A DNA stretch of 64,000 nucleotides from Blakeslea trispora (Eukaryota > Mucoromycota > Mucoromycetes > Mucorales > Choanephoraceae): the NCBI GenBank assembly GCA_025331445.1, contig JAIWNE010000050.1, positions 1 through 64,000 on the forward strand. Reading direction: 5' to 3'. Below the pieces are notes generated by a model, which was not told where the DNA came from, did no database searches, and saw nothing but the letters and a program-made list of their open reading frames with translations. The position numbers and the translations under genes were made by a program. Below are positions 33,624 to 46,581 of the stretch, one piece after another. The stretch's first letter is position 1. The number at the start of each line of letters is the position of its first letter.

Positions 33624-34727
33624 ATGTCTAAAGCCAACACTGCTCTTTTCTCTCCCATCAAGGTCGGCAAGAACGAACTCAAGCACCGTGTTGTCCTCGC
33701 TCCTTTGACCCGTTTCAGAGCTAATGAAGATGGTACTGTCACTGATCTCCAAAAGGAATACTACACTCAACGTGCCACTGACGGTGGTCTCTTGATCACT
33801 GAAGCTACCTTCATTACCCGTACTGCTGGTTCTTACTACCGTGCCCCTGGTATCTACACTAAGGAACAAGTTGAAAGCTGGAAAAAGGTTACTGAAGCTG
33901 TTCATGCCAAGGGTGGCTCCATTTTCCTCCAACTCTGGCACATTGGCCGTGCTGCCCTCTCCAAGTACAATTTGGGTGAACAACCTGTCTCTTCTACTGA
34001 AAAGCCTATTCCTGGTCTCAATGTCTTGGGTGATGCTTTAGAAGTTCCTCGTGCTCTTACTCCTGAAGACATCAAGGGCATTATTGGTGATTATGTTCAA
34101 GCTGCTCGCAATGCTGTTGAAGCTGGTTTTGATGGTGTTGAAGTCCACTCTGCTAACGGTTATCTCCTCGATCAATTCCTTAACTCTAACCCTAACAACC
34201 GTACTGATGAATATGGTGGATCTCCCGAAAAGCGTTCTAGATTCACTTACGAGGTTGTTGAAGCCGTTTCTGCTGCTATTGGTGCTGAACGAACTGGTCT
34301 CCGTCTCTCTCCCTGGTCTGGCTTCCAAGATGTTGAAGATGATGCTCCTTATGAAACCTGGGGTCACTTGGTAAAGTCATTCCAAAAGAACATCCCTAAT
34401 TTGGCCTACATCCACTTCATTGAACCCAAGGCTGATTTCTGTGTCGATCACTACGAAAAGCCCACTGAATCTATCGAACCTTTCCGTAAGGAATGGAAGG
34501 GTCCTTTCATTGCTGGTGGTGGTTATACCTATTATCCTGAAGAAGCCTTCAAGGTTGCTGAAGAAACTGGTAGCTTGATTGCTTTTGGCCGTGCCTTTAT
34601 TGCTAACCCTGATCTCCCCGAACGTCTTCTCAACGGATACCCTTTGAACAAGTATGAACGCGATACTTTCTATACCAATGACCCTAAGGGTTACACTGAT
34701 TACCCCTTCTACAACGACAAAGAATAG
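33624..34727 (+). CDS. Old Yellow Enzyme-family flavin oxidoreductase (NADPH dehydrogenase)
   Basis: Single-exon, 367-residue TIM-barrel FMN protein that reduces activated alkenes with NADPH. Motifs run in family order: VVLAPLTRFRAN near the N terminus, LQLWHIGRAA, the active-site pair His and Asn in VEVHSANGYLLDQFLN, the SNPNNRTDEYGGS loop, RLSPWSGFQ, GGGYTY and FGRAFIANPDLPERL at the phosphate-binding end. The ATG at 33624 follows TATACA and gives the normal start (MSKANTALFSPIKVG); an earlier in-frame ATG at 33507 lies upstream of the TATA box. Codons are strongly biased to C-ending preferred forms, as in highly expressed genes. Physiological substrate unknown; stress or sterol/oxylipin roles are seen in relatives. 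Confidence 0.93.
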   Translation: MSKANTALFSPIKVGKNELKHRVVLAPLTRFRANEDGTVTDLQKEYYTQRATDGGLLITEATFITRTAGSYYRAPGIYTKEQVESWKKVTEAVHAKGGSIFLQLWHIGRAALSKYNLGEQPVSSTEKPIPGLNVLGDALEVPRALTPEDIKGIIGDYVQAARNAVEAGFDGVEVHSANGYLLDQFLNSNPNNRTDEYGGSPEKRSRFTYEVVEAVSAAIGAERTGLRLSPWSGFQDVEDDAPYETWGHLVKSFQKNIPNLAYIHFIEPKADFCVDHYEKPTESIEPFRKEWKGPFIAGGGYTYYPEEAFKVAEETGSLIAFGRAFIANPDLPERLLNGYPLNKYERDTFYTNDPKGYTDYPFYNDKE

Positions 34728-37700
34728 ATTTTGTATTAATAATTCCCATTTGCTTTAATTTGCTTTCTTGTTAAATAAAAATAAACATTCGAATTTCATT
34801 AAATATCTCCCCCAGAAAAAAGCATATTGAGAGTATCATTTATTGGATCAAATAAGAATATGGGCTTATTTTATTGAGTTAAAATTGCGTTTTTTTGCTG
34901 GAATACAAACAAATGTCGCATTTGCTGCAGGAACACTAGTTTTAATGCCAGACGTATCAACTGGAACTCGTCAACAACACGAGTTCTAATACCTTTCGTA
35001 CACCGATGTGTAGACATCTATCAAACTTTCTTATTTGAACTCTCTTTTTTCTATTTTTTGCAAAATCATATCTGAATTTTGTTCCATGTCAATTCAGTGA
35101 TTGGAAGAAATGCTATTCTATTTTGTACTATTTTGTAAAGAATTAGATGAAGAAGACAAAAGAAATTACAAATTTTGTATTCGCGGAAAAAGTTAAATAT
35201 AACCTTGAAAGTATTCAGCAAGTGGTAACACATATTGTCTCTGAGCAGTAGATTATCTGCACGTCTTTAGATCTTTTTATAGATAGAATTCTAAAGGATG
35301 AAGACAAAAGAGACTGGTTTCGTTACATACCATCTTTGATAGCAGAATTCAAGTTTTTCTTGATGGAGAAATTACTTGTGTTTATTCAAAACATTGTTTG
35401 AAATGATTTTGGCCAGTAAAGTAGACATATACATCAACCTTTTGGCCAAAAAGATTAGGCTAGCGGATGTGGTGGTACACAAGCAATTTTTTTTAGCATG
35501 CAATTTTAGTAAATAGCAGTTGGATAGTTACAATATGGATGAGAAGCGACCGCATCAAAAACGACTTATTGTTACAGCGCAAGATATTCTTTAATTTTGC
35601 ATACCTATTGTCTGAGTTATCTTAATTTGAGTTTATTTCTGCATATTGTTCCTCTTGAAGACCTGAGGAAATTCTTCTGAGTTGCAGTTGACTAAAAAAG
35701 CATATAATTCTTATTTTGTGCCTATAATTCTCATTATCATTTAGAAATGTGCTATCATTTTAAGTAGCAGTCTCCAAATGAAAGTCAACTGCAGCAAATA
35801 CACATAATCTGCAATCCCTTTGGTGACAAAACGTGCTTCCTTTAAAGTCAGAATCAGGTGATTCTTGACAATTTGATTATTCCCTGTTTTCTCTTTACAA
35901 ATGGAATTCTCACAATGTTTTAAATGAATTGACTTGTGCCTACCTCACGCCTGTTTTGCTTGTTAAATATAGAGGGAATTCATATTCAATAATTAATTGT
36001 TGTTGTCTTTTCAACTCCTCCTCACTATTCAAGAGGTACGTCGCACAACACCCTGTTCAATGATAAAGAGAGTTTGCGTTACTTTCAAACAGCTATTTGG
36101 ATCACCAATAGTTAAACACATACAACAAAAACAAAACAGGACCTGCGTTTTGATACTAGGAAACAAAGAAGCAAATGCAACGTTGTACTTTGTATGCTTT
36201 TGAAACACATTTTTCTTTATTGGTTAAATGCTTACTCAGTAAAGTAATTGTTCTTTGGCATCATACATAAAGCTAGCCTTCCCCGATTTACGCCTCACCC
36301 AGTTTTATTAAAGCGGGATGAATTTTTAGACGTATTTTGAGTCTCTTTGACATTTTGTTCTCTTATAGTTGCATCTTTATCTTCTTTTTTTTTGCGAAGC
36401 TCTTCTAGAATCACTTTTTGGCACTTTAGTTTTTTTTCTGACTAACCATCACTTATTCCCAAATGTCGGTTCTGCAAAGTACTGTTTGTTTGTCTTCAAA
36501 ACATAAAGTGATCTGCTTGGATACACAAAGATTAGTTTGTTTAGTTTTTATTGGTTGCAGAAACTTTATTTCCTCATGTTCCATAGTGTTCTTATTTGTC
36601 TCATTCTCATTCTTGTTCTAGAGCATACAGTAATTGATGAAATATGCTTAGATAAATAGACAGATAAAAACCCCCCAAAGGCATTTTGTATCTATTGGAT
36701 ACAATCTATTGTACTCAAAGTAGACAGTTTAGAACGTCTTTTGTTCATTAGGCACAATTATATGAATTCATTTTCAAAATAAAGGTGCTATATTGAAAAA
36801 GTTGACTAAGGTACAGCTAGAAGTAATAGGGTTTTAAATAGTAGATGGCATTTATTTGACTTGTACCTTTTTCTTTTTCGGAATTAGCTTGTTTAGTATG
36901 TTTATATTTGATTTTACTGAAATCTCTACTTGTTTAACAAACCTTGCCTGATATCCCAAAAACTATCATGTGTCCAGCGAATTCAATACAGGAAGACTTT
37001 AGATGACCTTCATTAAATCAGAGTAGAATATGATAGGTACTCAAATACAAGTAATAACAGATTCAATTGTGATGTTGGATGTTTATCGTTGGATGGGTAT
37101 GATCAACGCATTCCATGATTGATCTTTCTATAATAACAAAAACAATTAGAGAGTGACATATATACCAAAGTACTTAGGTTGTATAGCAGAACTATGAATA
37201 AGCCTGTAACATGTAGTCATTGTATTACGATTTCTTTCAAAGAAAGCCTACAAGACAATAGTAATTATCTGATGTTGTAAGCAACCTCAGGTCGCAACAC
37301 TATAGTACAAGCGTTGAACTATACGGTGATTCTTTAACTTAACAAATGCAGTTTGATTACAAAAAAGTTTAAATGATGTCATGGGCTGTAGCCTTTGATG
37401 AAGCGTACTACACCCTATGTTTGATTGTGTCCAACGATAACGGTTCTGATGGCCTTGTCTTTCATTTATGCCGAACACTTTTTTGTACAAGATTTATTTG
37501 TAAAGTTGATACCTAGTCAACAATTTTCTTAATTTACAGGCGCAGCTCTCCTTCTTATCAAACATCAGTAAATCAAAGTGAAGTTGACTAATTATGCATG
37601 TAGTATTCTTGCAAAACTTGCTTTAGAATAATATTATGTGCGCTTTAGTTCTTGACCATTGTACAGTAAGAGAAAAAAAAAATGAACAGCTTTTTTTAAT

Positions 37701-37918
37701 GAAGGAAAATTTTGACATTCGAATTACCCTTTTAATCCCAAACGGACCGTCTGGTGTTTAAAAGAACCAATTTCTTCTAGCAAAACGATTAAACGACAAA
37801 AAAGGATTGTTATGGTTTGGATACCCTTAGTTTATCTTTTCATTACAGATCTTCTCCAATTGGAACACGTTTACGACAGTTGACTAGTGTAAAATAACAG
37901 TGATTAGATAAAACAAAA
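34728..37918. other. Long gene-poor stretch
   Basis: About 3.2 kb of AT-rich DNA without a convincing exon chain on either strand. AATAAAAATAAA at 34776-34787 probably serves 3' processing of the preceding gene. Short frames such as 35997-36203 lack any recognisable motif. Confidence 0.45.
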
Positions 37919-39134
37919 TTAACTTTGACTCAGTAATCCTGTAGTCTTCAATGCACACACACACACGCACACACACACTCTCTCGTTACTCACAGGCTGT
38001 TTACTCCATCCCAATCTAGTGATTGTGTCCTTGGCTGCATTAGCTGTTGCATTTTGGCTGCCTTCTTTAGATAAGGTTAGTTCTGGCAATCTTCGGATTT
38101 CTTTTCCTTGCTGGAATAATATCAAGGTAGGCAAATCAAAAGACGCTGGATCCTTGCTGACACCAAATTCTTCGGCCAGGTCGGGGTAAAGGTCAATATC
38201 GATTTGTCCTAGATCAATATGAACCCTGATTTAGTATCTTCTAATTTCTGTGCCATGTGCTCTGTTTTTTTTCGTTTCCCTGATGATTACCAAATTTCAA
38301 ATGAGGTGCATCGTACTTTATAGATAATCTTGCCAGAACAGCTTCAAAATTGAGACAAGCCACTGACCAATTGGCATACAACATGACCACCCAGTACTTT
38401 GCGTCAAATGCTGGTTGCTTTTGTGGTTGCACATGTTGCTCATCTTCACTTACAATTTCAGTGATACGTGGGCCCTTGATGTCTTCTAAGGGTATGGTAG
38501 AGGAGGAATGAGAAGAAATGCTAGCTGCAGCCTCGTGAGTGGTTGAAGAAGAGGACGTCGATGGTTTGGATGGTTTTCCTGAACCACCGAGCACTTTATC
38601 ACGAAAAGCGGTTGCACTTAGTTCGTAAATTTTGGTAGGACCGCTATACCAAGGTTGAGGAAACACAGTAGAAAGTACTAGGCAACCAAGTCAATCCATT
38701 GTACACATTTCAAAACTCTGCTTTTGTATTACCTATCCATCCAATTGCATAAAAAGAAAATCTCCAAAAACCAAAACGCCAGAATATACTGCATAAAGAG
38801 AAAAACTTGGCATACAAAATAAGTACACTCGAAAGTTCTTCAGCACTTGCAGCTATCAGACATTTCCAAACAGATAAGCCTGCTAATAAAGCAAACGTGC
38901 GCGTCTCTGTATCCTAAAAAAAAACTCGTTTAACAAGCTTTTCTTTTACATTCTCTTCTCTTTTTTTTTTAAGGTGTGTACTGCGCGTTACATAAAAACA
39001 CTTACTTCAAAACTGATCAGATCCTCTTTTATCATATGATTCAGACGTAAGCCAATGTAGACTAGGCCATAAAGTAAATGGAGTACATAGTGTGGATGCA
39101 ACAACCGCTGCCTTAACTCATTTAAGCTTGTCAT
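37919..39134 (-). CDS. TMX2-like thioredoxin-related transmembrane protein
   Basis: Exons on the minus strand: 39134-39006, 38913-38733, 38677-38291 and 38208-37919, giving 328 residues; a 48-nt in-frame segment inside the last exon, made largely of CA repeat, could be an optional intron. The first two exons encode hydrophobic helices (YVLHLLYGLVYIGL; FALLAGLSVWKCLIAA). Exon 3 holds a QPWYSGP stretch, a Ser-rich linker and the thioredoxin fold start WVVMLYANWSVACLNFEAVLA. The usual CxxC is SVAC, so only one active-site Cys remains; vertebrate TMX2 has an atypical SNDC. The fold continues in exon 4 with DLPTLILFQQGKEIRRLPEL, including the cis-Pro loop. Expected in the ER membrane. Two pieces of a dead paralogue lie at 31 and 33 kb. 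Confidence 0.8.
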
Positions 39135-39346
39135 ATAATTTTTAATTTATTGTAAAAAGAGTTGAAAAAAAAAGCGTCATTGTTTAGAAACCATTTTCTT
39201 CCTTTGTAGTACAACCTGCCCTTTTAATCCAATCACAAAAGATCATTTTACTGTTCTGTGGTAGACAAGATGAGCTTCCCTCCTTTTTTTCTTTTTATTA
39301 TGATAAAAGTGTCATTCTGATAATTTTCACTATACAGTTACTTATT
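39135..39346. other. Short spacer between two minus-strand genes
   Basis: AT-rich; contains the promoter of the TMX2-like gene and the 3' end of the tricalbin gene. Confidence 0.4.
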
Positions 39347-42300
39347 TTACATGGTTGCCTTAAATTGAATATTCACACGGAGTTCGCCACTGCCAGCTGG
39401 GAACAAAGGAAGCCATTGGCTAAACAAATCTCCACCAGGTACATCCACTTTAATTAAATCCCAGATATTCACTCTGCTGTGACCAAGGCTGACAGATGAT
39501 CTTAGCTTATTGTGATCTCTAACAGAGAATTCAAATATATATGGCTCGCCGCCCACATTGTGTGTAAATGTTTCATTCCTATTGAGTATAGATGAGCATC
39601 TGGTTGTTTGTGAAGTTTTCTTGCTCTTACCATTCGGGTGCCAGCGTCTTTGCAATATATTTGGTTTTGTAAATTTGATCTCGGCCCACATTCACCCGAA
39701 CAAACGGATCACTCGTACCACTCTTATCTACGCCACGTAACCCTCTTGCCTCAAGGAGAGTGATTGTAACGATACCAGCACGGCCTGTAGCATCACTTAA
39801 GGTACGGGTATCAGCCATAGTAGAAGTTTCGAATGAAGCTGTTTCATCGTGCGTTTGATGTGATTCAAAAGATTGCCTGCCAAGGGAGCGATGATCATGG
39901 CTTTCACCGCTCTCACTCGAAATTCTTTCCATGCCACTACTTGTCCATTGAGAACCTGAATTATTAAGGAGTGGACCTGACGCTTCCAGATTAACATCAT
40001 CATGGATATAAGTACGATTCGCACCGAGTACAGAGGTCTGAGTCTTTTTGTTGATCAAAAGTCGTGGATGCCATGTAAAATTTACTTGAACGCTTCCAGA
40101 TACACCAGCTACGCCATCTAAAGGAATGTCCACCATGCGTGTTTGGAAACTTTCAACAGCATCACCACGAAGTGTAATGCCGCCTGAGCCTATAGGTTGA
40201 TGTCCCTTCACATGGTTCCAATCAAATACTTCAATACGTATACTAGCAGTGACTCTTGATTGCTTTTGGTTTTTTTTAGAAATGGTTAACTACACTCTTT
40301 ACATTTTGTCGTGTACTTACAACAGGAACAGAGAAACGCTGATGAGTCCACTTTGGATTCAATGTCTTTTTGATTGTATCACTCTTGAAGACTTTATCTC
40401 CATTCACATTAAAAACGACATAAGGATCACTTGTACCTGACTTATCAGCTGCCATCAAGTTCTGTGCACTGACAAGTTCGACATTCAAAACACCTTGATC
40501 TAGATATCGAATATGAGTATCGCTCATAAACAATCTCCCTTCTCAAGAAATTCAAACTTACTATCTAGACTTTCGTCTGGATTCAAAACAAACTTTTCCA
40601 TTGGCGAATAATCGAAACTAAGACGAATACGTGCAGGGCCATCTGTACCCATCAGCTTGAACCAAGTACCTTCGTCCTTTTCCATACTATAGCCAAGTCT
40701 CTTACGTCTCATCACACGTCGGATCACAGATTCACCTGTATCGATCCAATGACCAAGCTTATGAACATCTTTTTCATCCGAATAAGCTGGCTTTAGTTCG
40801 ATGGCAAGGCGACAGAAATCAGCTTCCTTTATGAAAGCATCTGCATACTCGTCAAACCGGAGCGTATCACCACGGAGTTTAGCTGTCTTGTATTGTGGCA
40901 TGAGAGCATCCACAATTACTTGACAGTAACAATAAGCAGGCGTAGATAATTGTACTTCATGGATTCGAATCTTCAAGACACCTGAATTGTAACTGTGAAG
41001 ATCAATCAAATCATCAGGTGTATAGCGGACAAAAGTACCATGTAAATCGCGGAGAGGCAAGGGACGACCGATAGAGACTTCAGGTGCAGAATGGGCAGAA
41101 TAAGCAGAAATGCTACTGTTTCCGTTGCTTTTAGCCAAAAGTTGGTTATCTTCCTCAGAGTCAATAGCATCACTAGGTAATTCTAGTACAGGGAAAAATT
41201 CAGCAGAGAAATGAAGATCACCCTTGGAAGATTGTCGATCCACCAAACGAAGCTTATGCCATCTATACACACGCAATAAAAAAAGAAAGAAGAAAATAGA
41301 TATGTGAGTGAAGCATTCTTCTGATAGCATACTAAAACTGTACTTACTTATCATAAGAAACGCCCTTAGACTCATACCAGACATCAGGGTTGACGCTTTG
41401 ATCGCCAATTTGTTGTTGAATAATCTCATTCACTTTAAATATGGTAACACCTAAAGATTTGTCTCTTGTTCTAGCATTCCAATCCATTGCTTCCAATATG
41501 AAATCTTCTTTCAAAGAATGTACAGGCACATAAATTGTTTCTCCCCATTCAGGATTCAGATTGTTGTCAACGACTTGAGTTCTGCCTCGAACTTGATGAC
41601 CAGATAGAATACGGACATAAGGATCACTCTTACCACCAGTAACCATCTCCACATTACGGAGATCACGAGCTTCCCAGAAAGTAAAGCGTATAATACCAAT
41701 AGGTGGTTCTACTCAAACAAATAAGCAAAAAGAAATAAAGACAACTACCTCCAACTTACTATCGAATCCATGCGTTCCTACAGAGTCGGAAATAGGTGAC
41801 ATAATCATTGGCTTCCAATCAGTACTGAGTCTAATCTGGCCATTCTGGATATCGCCATTAGTCAAGGGCCACCAACCATTGTTTTGTTCTTGTTGGCGCA
41901 TCATGTCAACCAAACGGCATGTAAAGACACCTAAAATTTGATCGTTGTCTGCACTGTTTCTTACTTCAACACGAAGATAGAATGTAGTCTTGTCCAAAAC
42001 CACGATTTCATAAGGTTCTTCATACTTGGGTTCGTTGCTTTTCTTGACAACTGCCGTCTTTTTCTTTTCTTTGCCATTAACTATCAAGCGTACATAAGGG
42101 CTGATGGTCTGTGCGGTTGAAGTCAAGTCTTGACATTCATGTACTGTTAAACGAGCAACACCAGAATCTAGAAAGAGAGAATGGAATAAGTCATTGTTGA
42201 TTTTTTTTCTGTTTGATCGGAAATCATAAAAGGGCACTTACTGGATTCAGCAGCTGGTTCAATTGTGCCATTGTCTCGCTTGGTAGGCTTAGAGATAGGC

Positions 42301-44234
42301 AAGTAGCGAAGATCTACTCGAATGTCTGTCACATATTTACCATTACGAAGCATAATCAAGTTTCTATTATATTGTATTAGTCGAACTGAATCCATTTCAC
42401 TTGCGCATTTACTTACAGCTCTTCTTGTTCAGCTTGCGTTTCACCATCTAATACAGACAAATCAAAATTGGCAGTACCCAGACGACGATCTTTTTTGCCT
42501 GGCCTTGATGTCTTTAGCTCAATAGATAATAGTGAGTTAAGGTCATTGATTTTTAGATAGTAAGTTTCATTCCATTTAGGTGTAAAGGTGTTTTCGCAAA
42601 CTGAGGTACGGTCTAGTTCTTGACCATGATCCAGATAGAATCGAATATAAGGATTGGGCGCACCATCTACTAATCCATCTATGTTTTTTATGCGATCTGT
42701 TGAATAAACAGTGACTGCTAATACGCCATTGGCTGCATCTAGATAACCATTAGCATACTGATTCTTAAAAAGAAAAAGAAAAAATCCCAACTTACTGAAA
42801 TCAAAATCACCAGCAAGGAAGCGTTCCATATCCACACTGAATACGTTAGGTGCATACATCAATGGTCCCAAGATACCGTGTATTTGCTCACGAATAAAAC
42901 TTTGCAGACCAGGAATTACATTGACATCAAAACCAAAATGATCTGAACCCAATGGTTTACATACATAGTCAAACTGAGGCCTTTCTAAAAAGCTCAATTG
43001 AGCCAATTTGACAAAAGGGTACCGACTTATAAACTTGATTTTGACTCGCAAATAGCCTGAGAAGGCCATATTCTCAACTAGTATCGGGAATCCTGCACCT
43101 ACTCGACCTTTTCCAATTCGAGCTACCATGATGACTTTAGGATTAACTTTGTAATCCAATTCATCCTGTGTCAAATCTTCTAGGTCGTTTGGAATAAAAG
43201 AAACTCTCCAATCCATACACTAGTAAGAGAGTTTAGTAAGTAAGCACAAAAATGAAAATCAACCCGGTTATATTTACCACCGTATCAGGTTCATTATTCA
43301 AAAAGGTCTTGACTGTCTCTATACGGAATGGCTTTGTACCCAAAGTAAAGGTGGTTAAGCGAACTGATTCAAGAAAAGGTGGCAGATAATCAGAGATGTA
43401 GTTGTCGAGGTTTTCTACAACTAAAGCACTTAGAACAGGCTCGAAAATCAACCAAAATTTTTGTACAAAAGAGTTCATCCATTCTACTGATTCTTCGTCT
43501 GCTTCGGTCCTCAGCTTGAAGATTTCTCGCTGGATATCATCGCGTGCATCTCGCCTAAATCGTTTTGTGCTAACTCTGTAATAGCTTGCTTAATATAGAA
43601 ATTTACTTTTTTTAGTCAATAGAGTTATGTAAAAATAAAAAAAATAAAAATCAACCTTACCAATTACAAAGCAGAACAGAATGATAGAGCCTAACCCAGT
43701 ATTAAGCTTGGCCATAGAGTACGAAACAATGGCTGTTATGAACAAGGCAGCCGCATTGTGATACCATCCACCATACAGAAAGGATGGTAGATGATCTTCA
43801 ATTGGGTCATCTATGAGGCCCGTTTTTTTAAATTGAGTGGCCAAGATGTGTAATGCTCCACCAGGATTCTGACCATTCTCTGAAAGAGCAGTCCAGCCAG
43901 TGCGATACCAATCTGGAATAAGAGAGTCTTTGTTACTTATGAAGCCACCAGGCATTGTATGTGGTACTGATTTTCTTTCGGATGCCTTCAATGCTTCTTG
44001 TGTGAGTGCCGTATCATGCGTACCAATGTCTGTATCAAGACCCTTGCTTGGCGCAATACCATGGAGATCAGGCACTAAGTCGGCAGCATTGGCTAGCTGT
44101 TGATTCTTCGAGAGTCCCGTTGTATCTTCATAGTTAGATTCCTCACTTTGAGACGTTCTCGATCTACTTCGCATGTGCGATGAGAAACTAGGGTAGCCTC
44201 TTGGAGGATTACCAGCTAGATCCTCGGGATTCAT
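39347..44234 (-). CDS. Tricalbin/extended synaptotagmin-like protein (SMP plus six C2 domains)
   Basis: Eleven exons (44234-43661, 43588-43278, 43219-42796, 42738-42417, 42363-42242, 42167-41760, 41711-41348, 41262-40562, 40499-40321, 40262-39631, 39578-39347) with all phases consistent, giving 1,422 residues. After a hydrophilic N terminus a hydrophobic hairpin (AAALFITAIVSYSMAKL, GSIILFCFVIG) anchors it in the ER. The SMP lipid-transfer domain follows (EESVEWMNSFVQKFWLIFEP, then RIGKGRVGAGFPILVENM and the GLQSFIREQIHGILGPLMY end). Six C2-like units follow; the last two carry the Ca-binding loop DKSGTSDPY/F, while the second and fourth look degenerate. Tricalbins tether ER to plasma membrane and move lipids. 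A 5' UTR intron probably ends at CACAG just before the ATG. Confidence 0.9.
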
Positions 44235-44862
44235 ACTGTGTTAAAATGAGTTTCTTAGGATAATAGGCAAAAAAGAAAGAAGAGGAAAAATAAAAAGGTA
44301 ACTTACAATGCACATAGTGCCAAATAGCGGATCTTGAAAAGCACAACAAAACTCAAATGATGAGCATTAATATCGTCATTTGTCGTATGCTGGGATTTTA
44401 TTTTCTTCACTTTTTGCAATGTCAAGAAAAAGGCCTTGTATGTATTCAATGCGACCTTGCAAATCCCTACCATCTTGAATTTTGGCATTAAGCTTTAGAC
44501 GCATGTCAAAATCATTTACTTTAAAACAAAGCGGAAGATTAATGCCGTTTCCGGGTATGGATTTCCCCAAGTTTGTAGGAGGGAAAAAGAAAAGCTTGGC
44601 TGTAATATTTTACTTAAAACTGGACAGTAAACTGAACGAGAGAAAATACCGCATTAGCCTGAACTCAAAAATTCAGGACAGCTTCGTTACTTGAGTAGTC
44701 ATAGCCTTCTGTTACTCCAAGTCATAAACTAATAAAAGAAAACAATGAGGCAAATTCTATTCAAGGTCTATTCAAAGACAAACACAATCAAGTCTGTTTA
44801 TTTTCGATCTGAAATCTACAAGCGTGTTCTACCAAAATGATTGAAAATTAAAGAGTTGTATG
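44235..44862. other. Tricalbin leader region and 3' flank of the SDR gene
   Basis: A GTAAGT donor at about 44307 (minus strand) and the CACAG acceptor one base before the tricalbin ATG suggest a 5' UTR intron of about 70 nt. A minus-strand frame at 44376-44570 (with QDGRDLQGRIEYIQGLFLDI) looks protein-like but is not recognised; it may be part of the leader or a remnant. Confidence 0.35.
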
Positions 44863-45840
44863 TTACTGGCAGTTGCGTGTAATTTCACGGAATAAAAGTC
44901 CATTGGACCTTGTTTCTGAAAAGTCCCATAACTTCATCGCCAGCTCTTTATCATTCATATGTTGATTAATCAATTTCCTCTCAACAACATTTCTTGCATA
45001 ATATTCGCCTTTAGCAACTTTCGGCGCAACTGCACAATACAAAACAGTAGAAGCACCAGCACTATCTGGTCCAGAAAACAGCCTGGGCCAAACCAAAACG
45101 GAAAGTCCCCTAGTGGTATTAACGGCTTTTCGGAAAGAATAAGAGGTCATGTATCGCTTCCATTTATTGGTAGTGACATTCGGTTGAACACTTGTAGCAA
45201 TTACATTAATGTCTTCTTTGTCGAATCGTCGCTGTAGCTCTTTTGCATGGAGAATGCCTGCTAATTTGGCTTGCATCAATGCATTGAAATAATTGTACGC
45301 TGTCACATCAGTCAAGCTGTCAAAATCGATGCCCTTCTCGGTTTCAAACAGATAGCTACTGCATGAGCTGACGTTGATAATTCGAGCAGGCGCGCTAGAC
45401 TTGAGCTTGTTTAGAAGTTGCAAAGTCAAGAAATAATGACCTAGATAGCTTATTGCAAAGTTCGCCTCGAAACCATCTTCGGTAAATAGTTGATCATATT
45501 CCAATATGCTGGCATTGTTGACCAATAAATGAAGAGGCAAGCCAAAAGCTAGAAACGTGCTTGAAAACTTCTCAATTGACATCATACTGCTAAGATCTAG
45601 TTCCATAGGAATCAAGCTAGCGTTAGAGACTGTTTTTCGAATATCCTTAACCACATTTCTTGCTATTTCTAGTGTTCGACAAGCGATGATAACCTTGGCG
45701 TATACCAGAGCAAGCATTTGTGCAGTTTCTTTTCCAACATGAAACTGGGCGTTGGTAACAATGACTACTTTTCCTGACAAGTCGGGTTCAAAATAAGAGA
45801 TAATTTCTTCAGTGTTAAAATACTTTCTGTCTTTACACAT
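44863..45840 (-). CDS. Divergent short-chain dehydrogenase/reductase (retinol-dehydrogenase-like), likely inactive site
   Basis: Intronless, 325 residues, with the overall pattern of the RDH/WWOX-like SDR family: a Rossmann start KVVIVTNAQFHVGKETAQML, IIACRT, LDLSSMMSIEKF, LHLLVNNAS, the catalytic-Ser strand ARIINVSSCSS and a long C-terminal segment. Two hallmarks are altered. TGxxxGxG reads TNAQFHVG, so the first two nucleotide-binding Gly are missing, and the YxxxK pair reads LMQAK, with Leu for the catalytic Tyr. The frame is otherwise intact over its whole length, so this looks like a maintained but non-catalytic or altered-function protein and not a recent pseudogene. The tricalbin gene lies downstream on the same strand. 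Confidence 0.8.
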   Translation of the reverse strand: MCKDRKYFNTEEIISYFEPDLSGKVVIVTNAQFHVGKETAQMLALVYAKVIIACRTLEIARNVVKDIRKTVSNASLIPMELDLSSMMSIEKFSSTFLAFGLPLHLLVNNASILEYDQLFTEDGFEANFAISYLGHYFLTLQLLNKLKSSAPARIINVSSCSSYLFETEKGIDFDSLTDVTAYNYFNALMQAKLAGILHAKELQRRFDKEDINVIATSVQPNVTTNKWKRYMTSYSFRKAVNTTRGLSVLVWPRLFSGPDSAGASTVLYCAVAPKVAKGEYYARNVVERKLINQHMNDKELAMKLWDFSETRSNGLLFREITRNCQ

Positions 45841-46581
45841 GTTATGCGTTTATCTGATGGCTGATGTGAAGGGTTACAAAAAAAAATGAAGTGACAAAGA
45901 AAGTAAACAGAGGAGTTCAGGAGACCAGTTCTGAAGATCATGTTTATAGGGGAAGCATCAGGTGGCTTACATCTCTTCTATTGGCCTAAAGACTGTAACA
46001 CTGCTGCTCCACATCAAAGACTTGTGCTTGCAGCTTTCTAGATTTGCTTCGGCAACCAAAAAAAAAAAAAAAAGAGAGAGAGTAAGCCATGTGCGAGCAT
46101 GATTGCATCAGCAACAAAAAGACATATAGAAATTCTAGTTTGATTTACAAGTACATTTATAGTCATTTGGTTGAATCATAAGGATAGAATTCAGCTATAA
46201 GAACATGTTGGCGTAGTCAATATTGTGACACAAGAGGGTGTTTGAAAGCACAAGTTCCAGGAATAGGTGTCTGTAAATAGCATACAAGCAACAAAGTGTA
46301 TTACATTGAAACAAAAATAGCTTTAGTAGTTGTAGTCACAAACATAAATAACTATGTTTATTTTTGTCAGTTCAAGTTTAATAATACCCTTTTGTCAAAT
46401 CATAAATGCAGATCCCTATACATTTGTACCCAATCCCGAATTCATTTTATACCATTTCCGATTTTTTCTGTAGACTTTCCAAAAAACCAAGTCCGCAAAA
46501 CAAAAAATAAACATGAAAGCAAAATTTAGTCTTTTTCTTTTTTGCTTTCTTTTTTGTTTTAATTTTTTGTTTTGTTTGACA
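45841..46581. other. Divergent promoter region, SDR and HAD genes
   Basis: AT-rich DNA with a poly-A/GAGAGA stretch near 46059-46083 and T-rich tracts close to 46530-46580. No coding sequence recognised. Confidence 0.4.
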
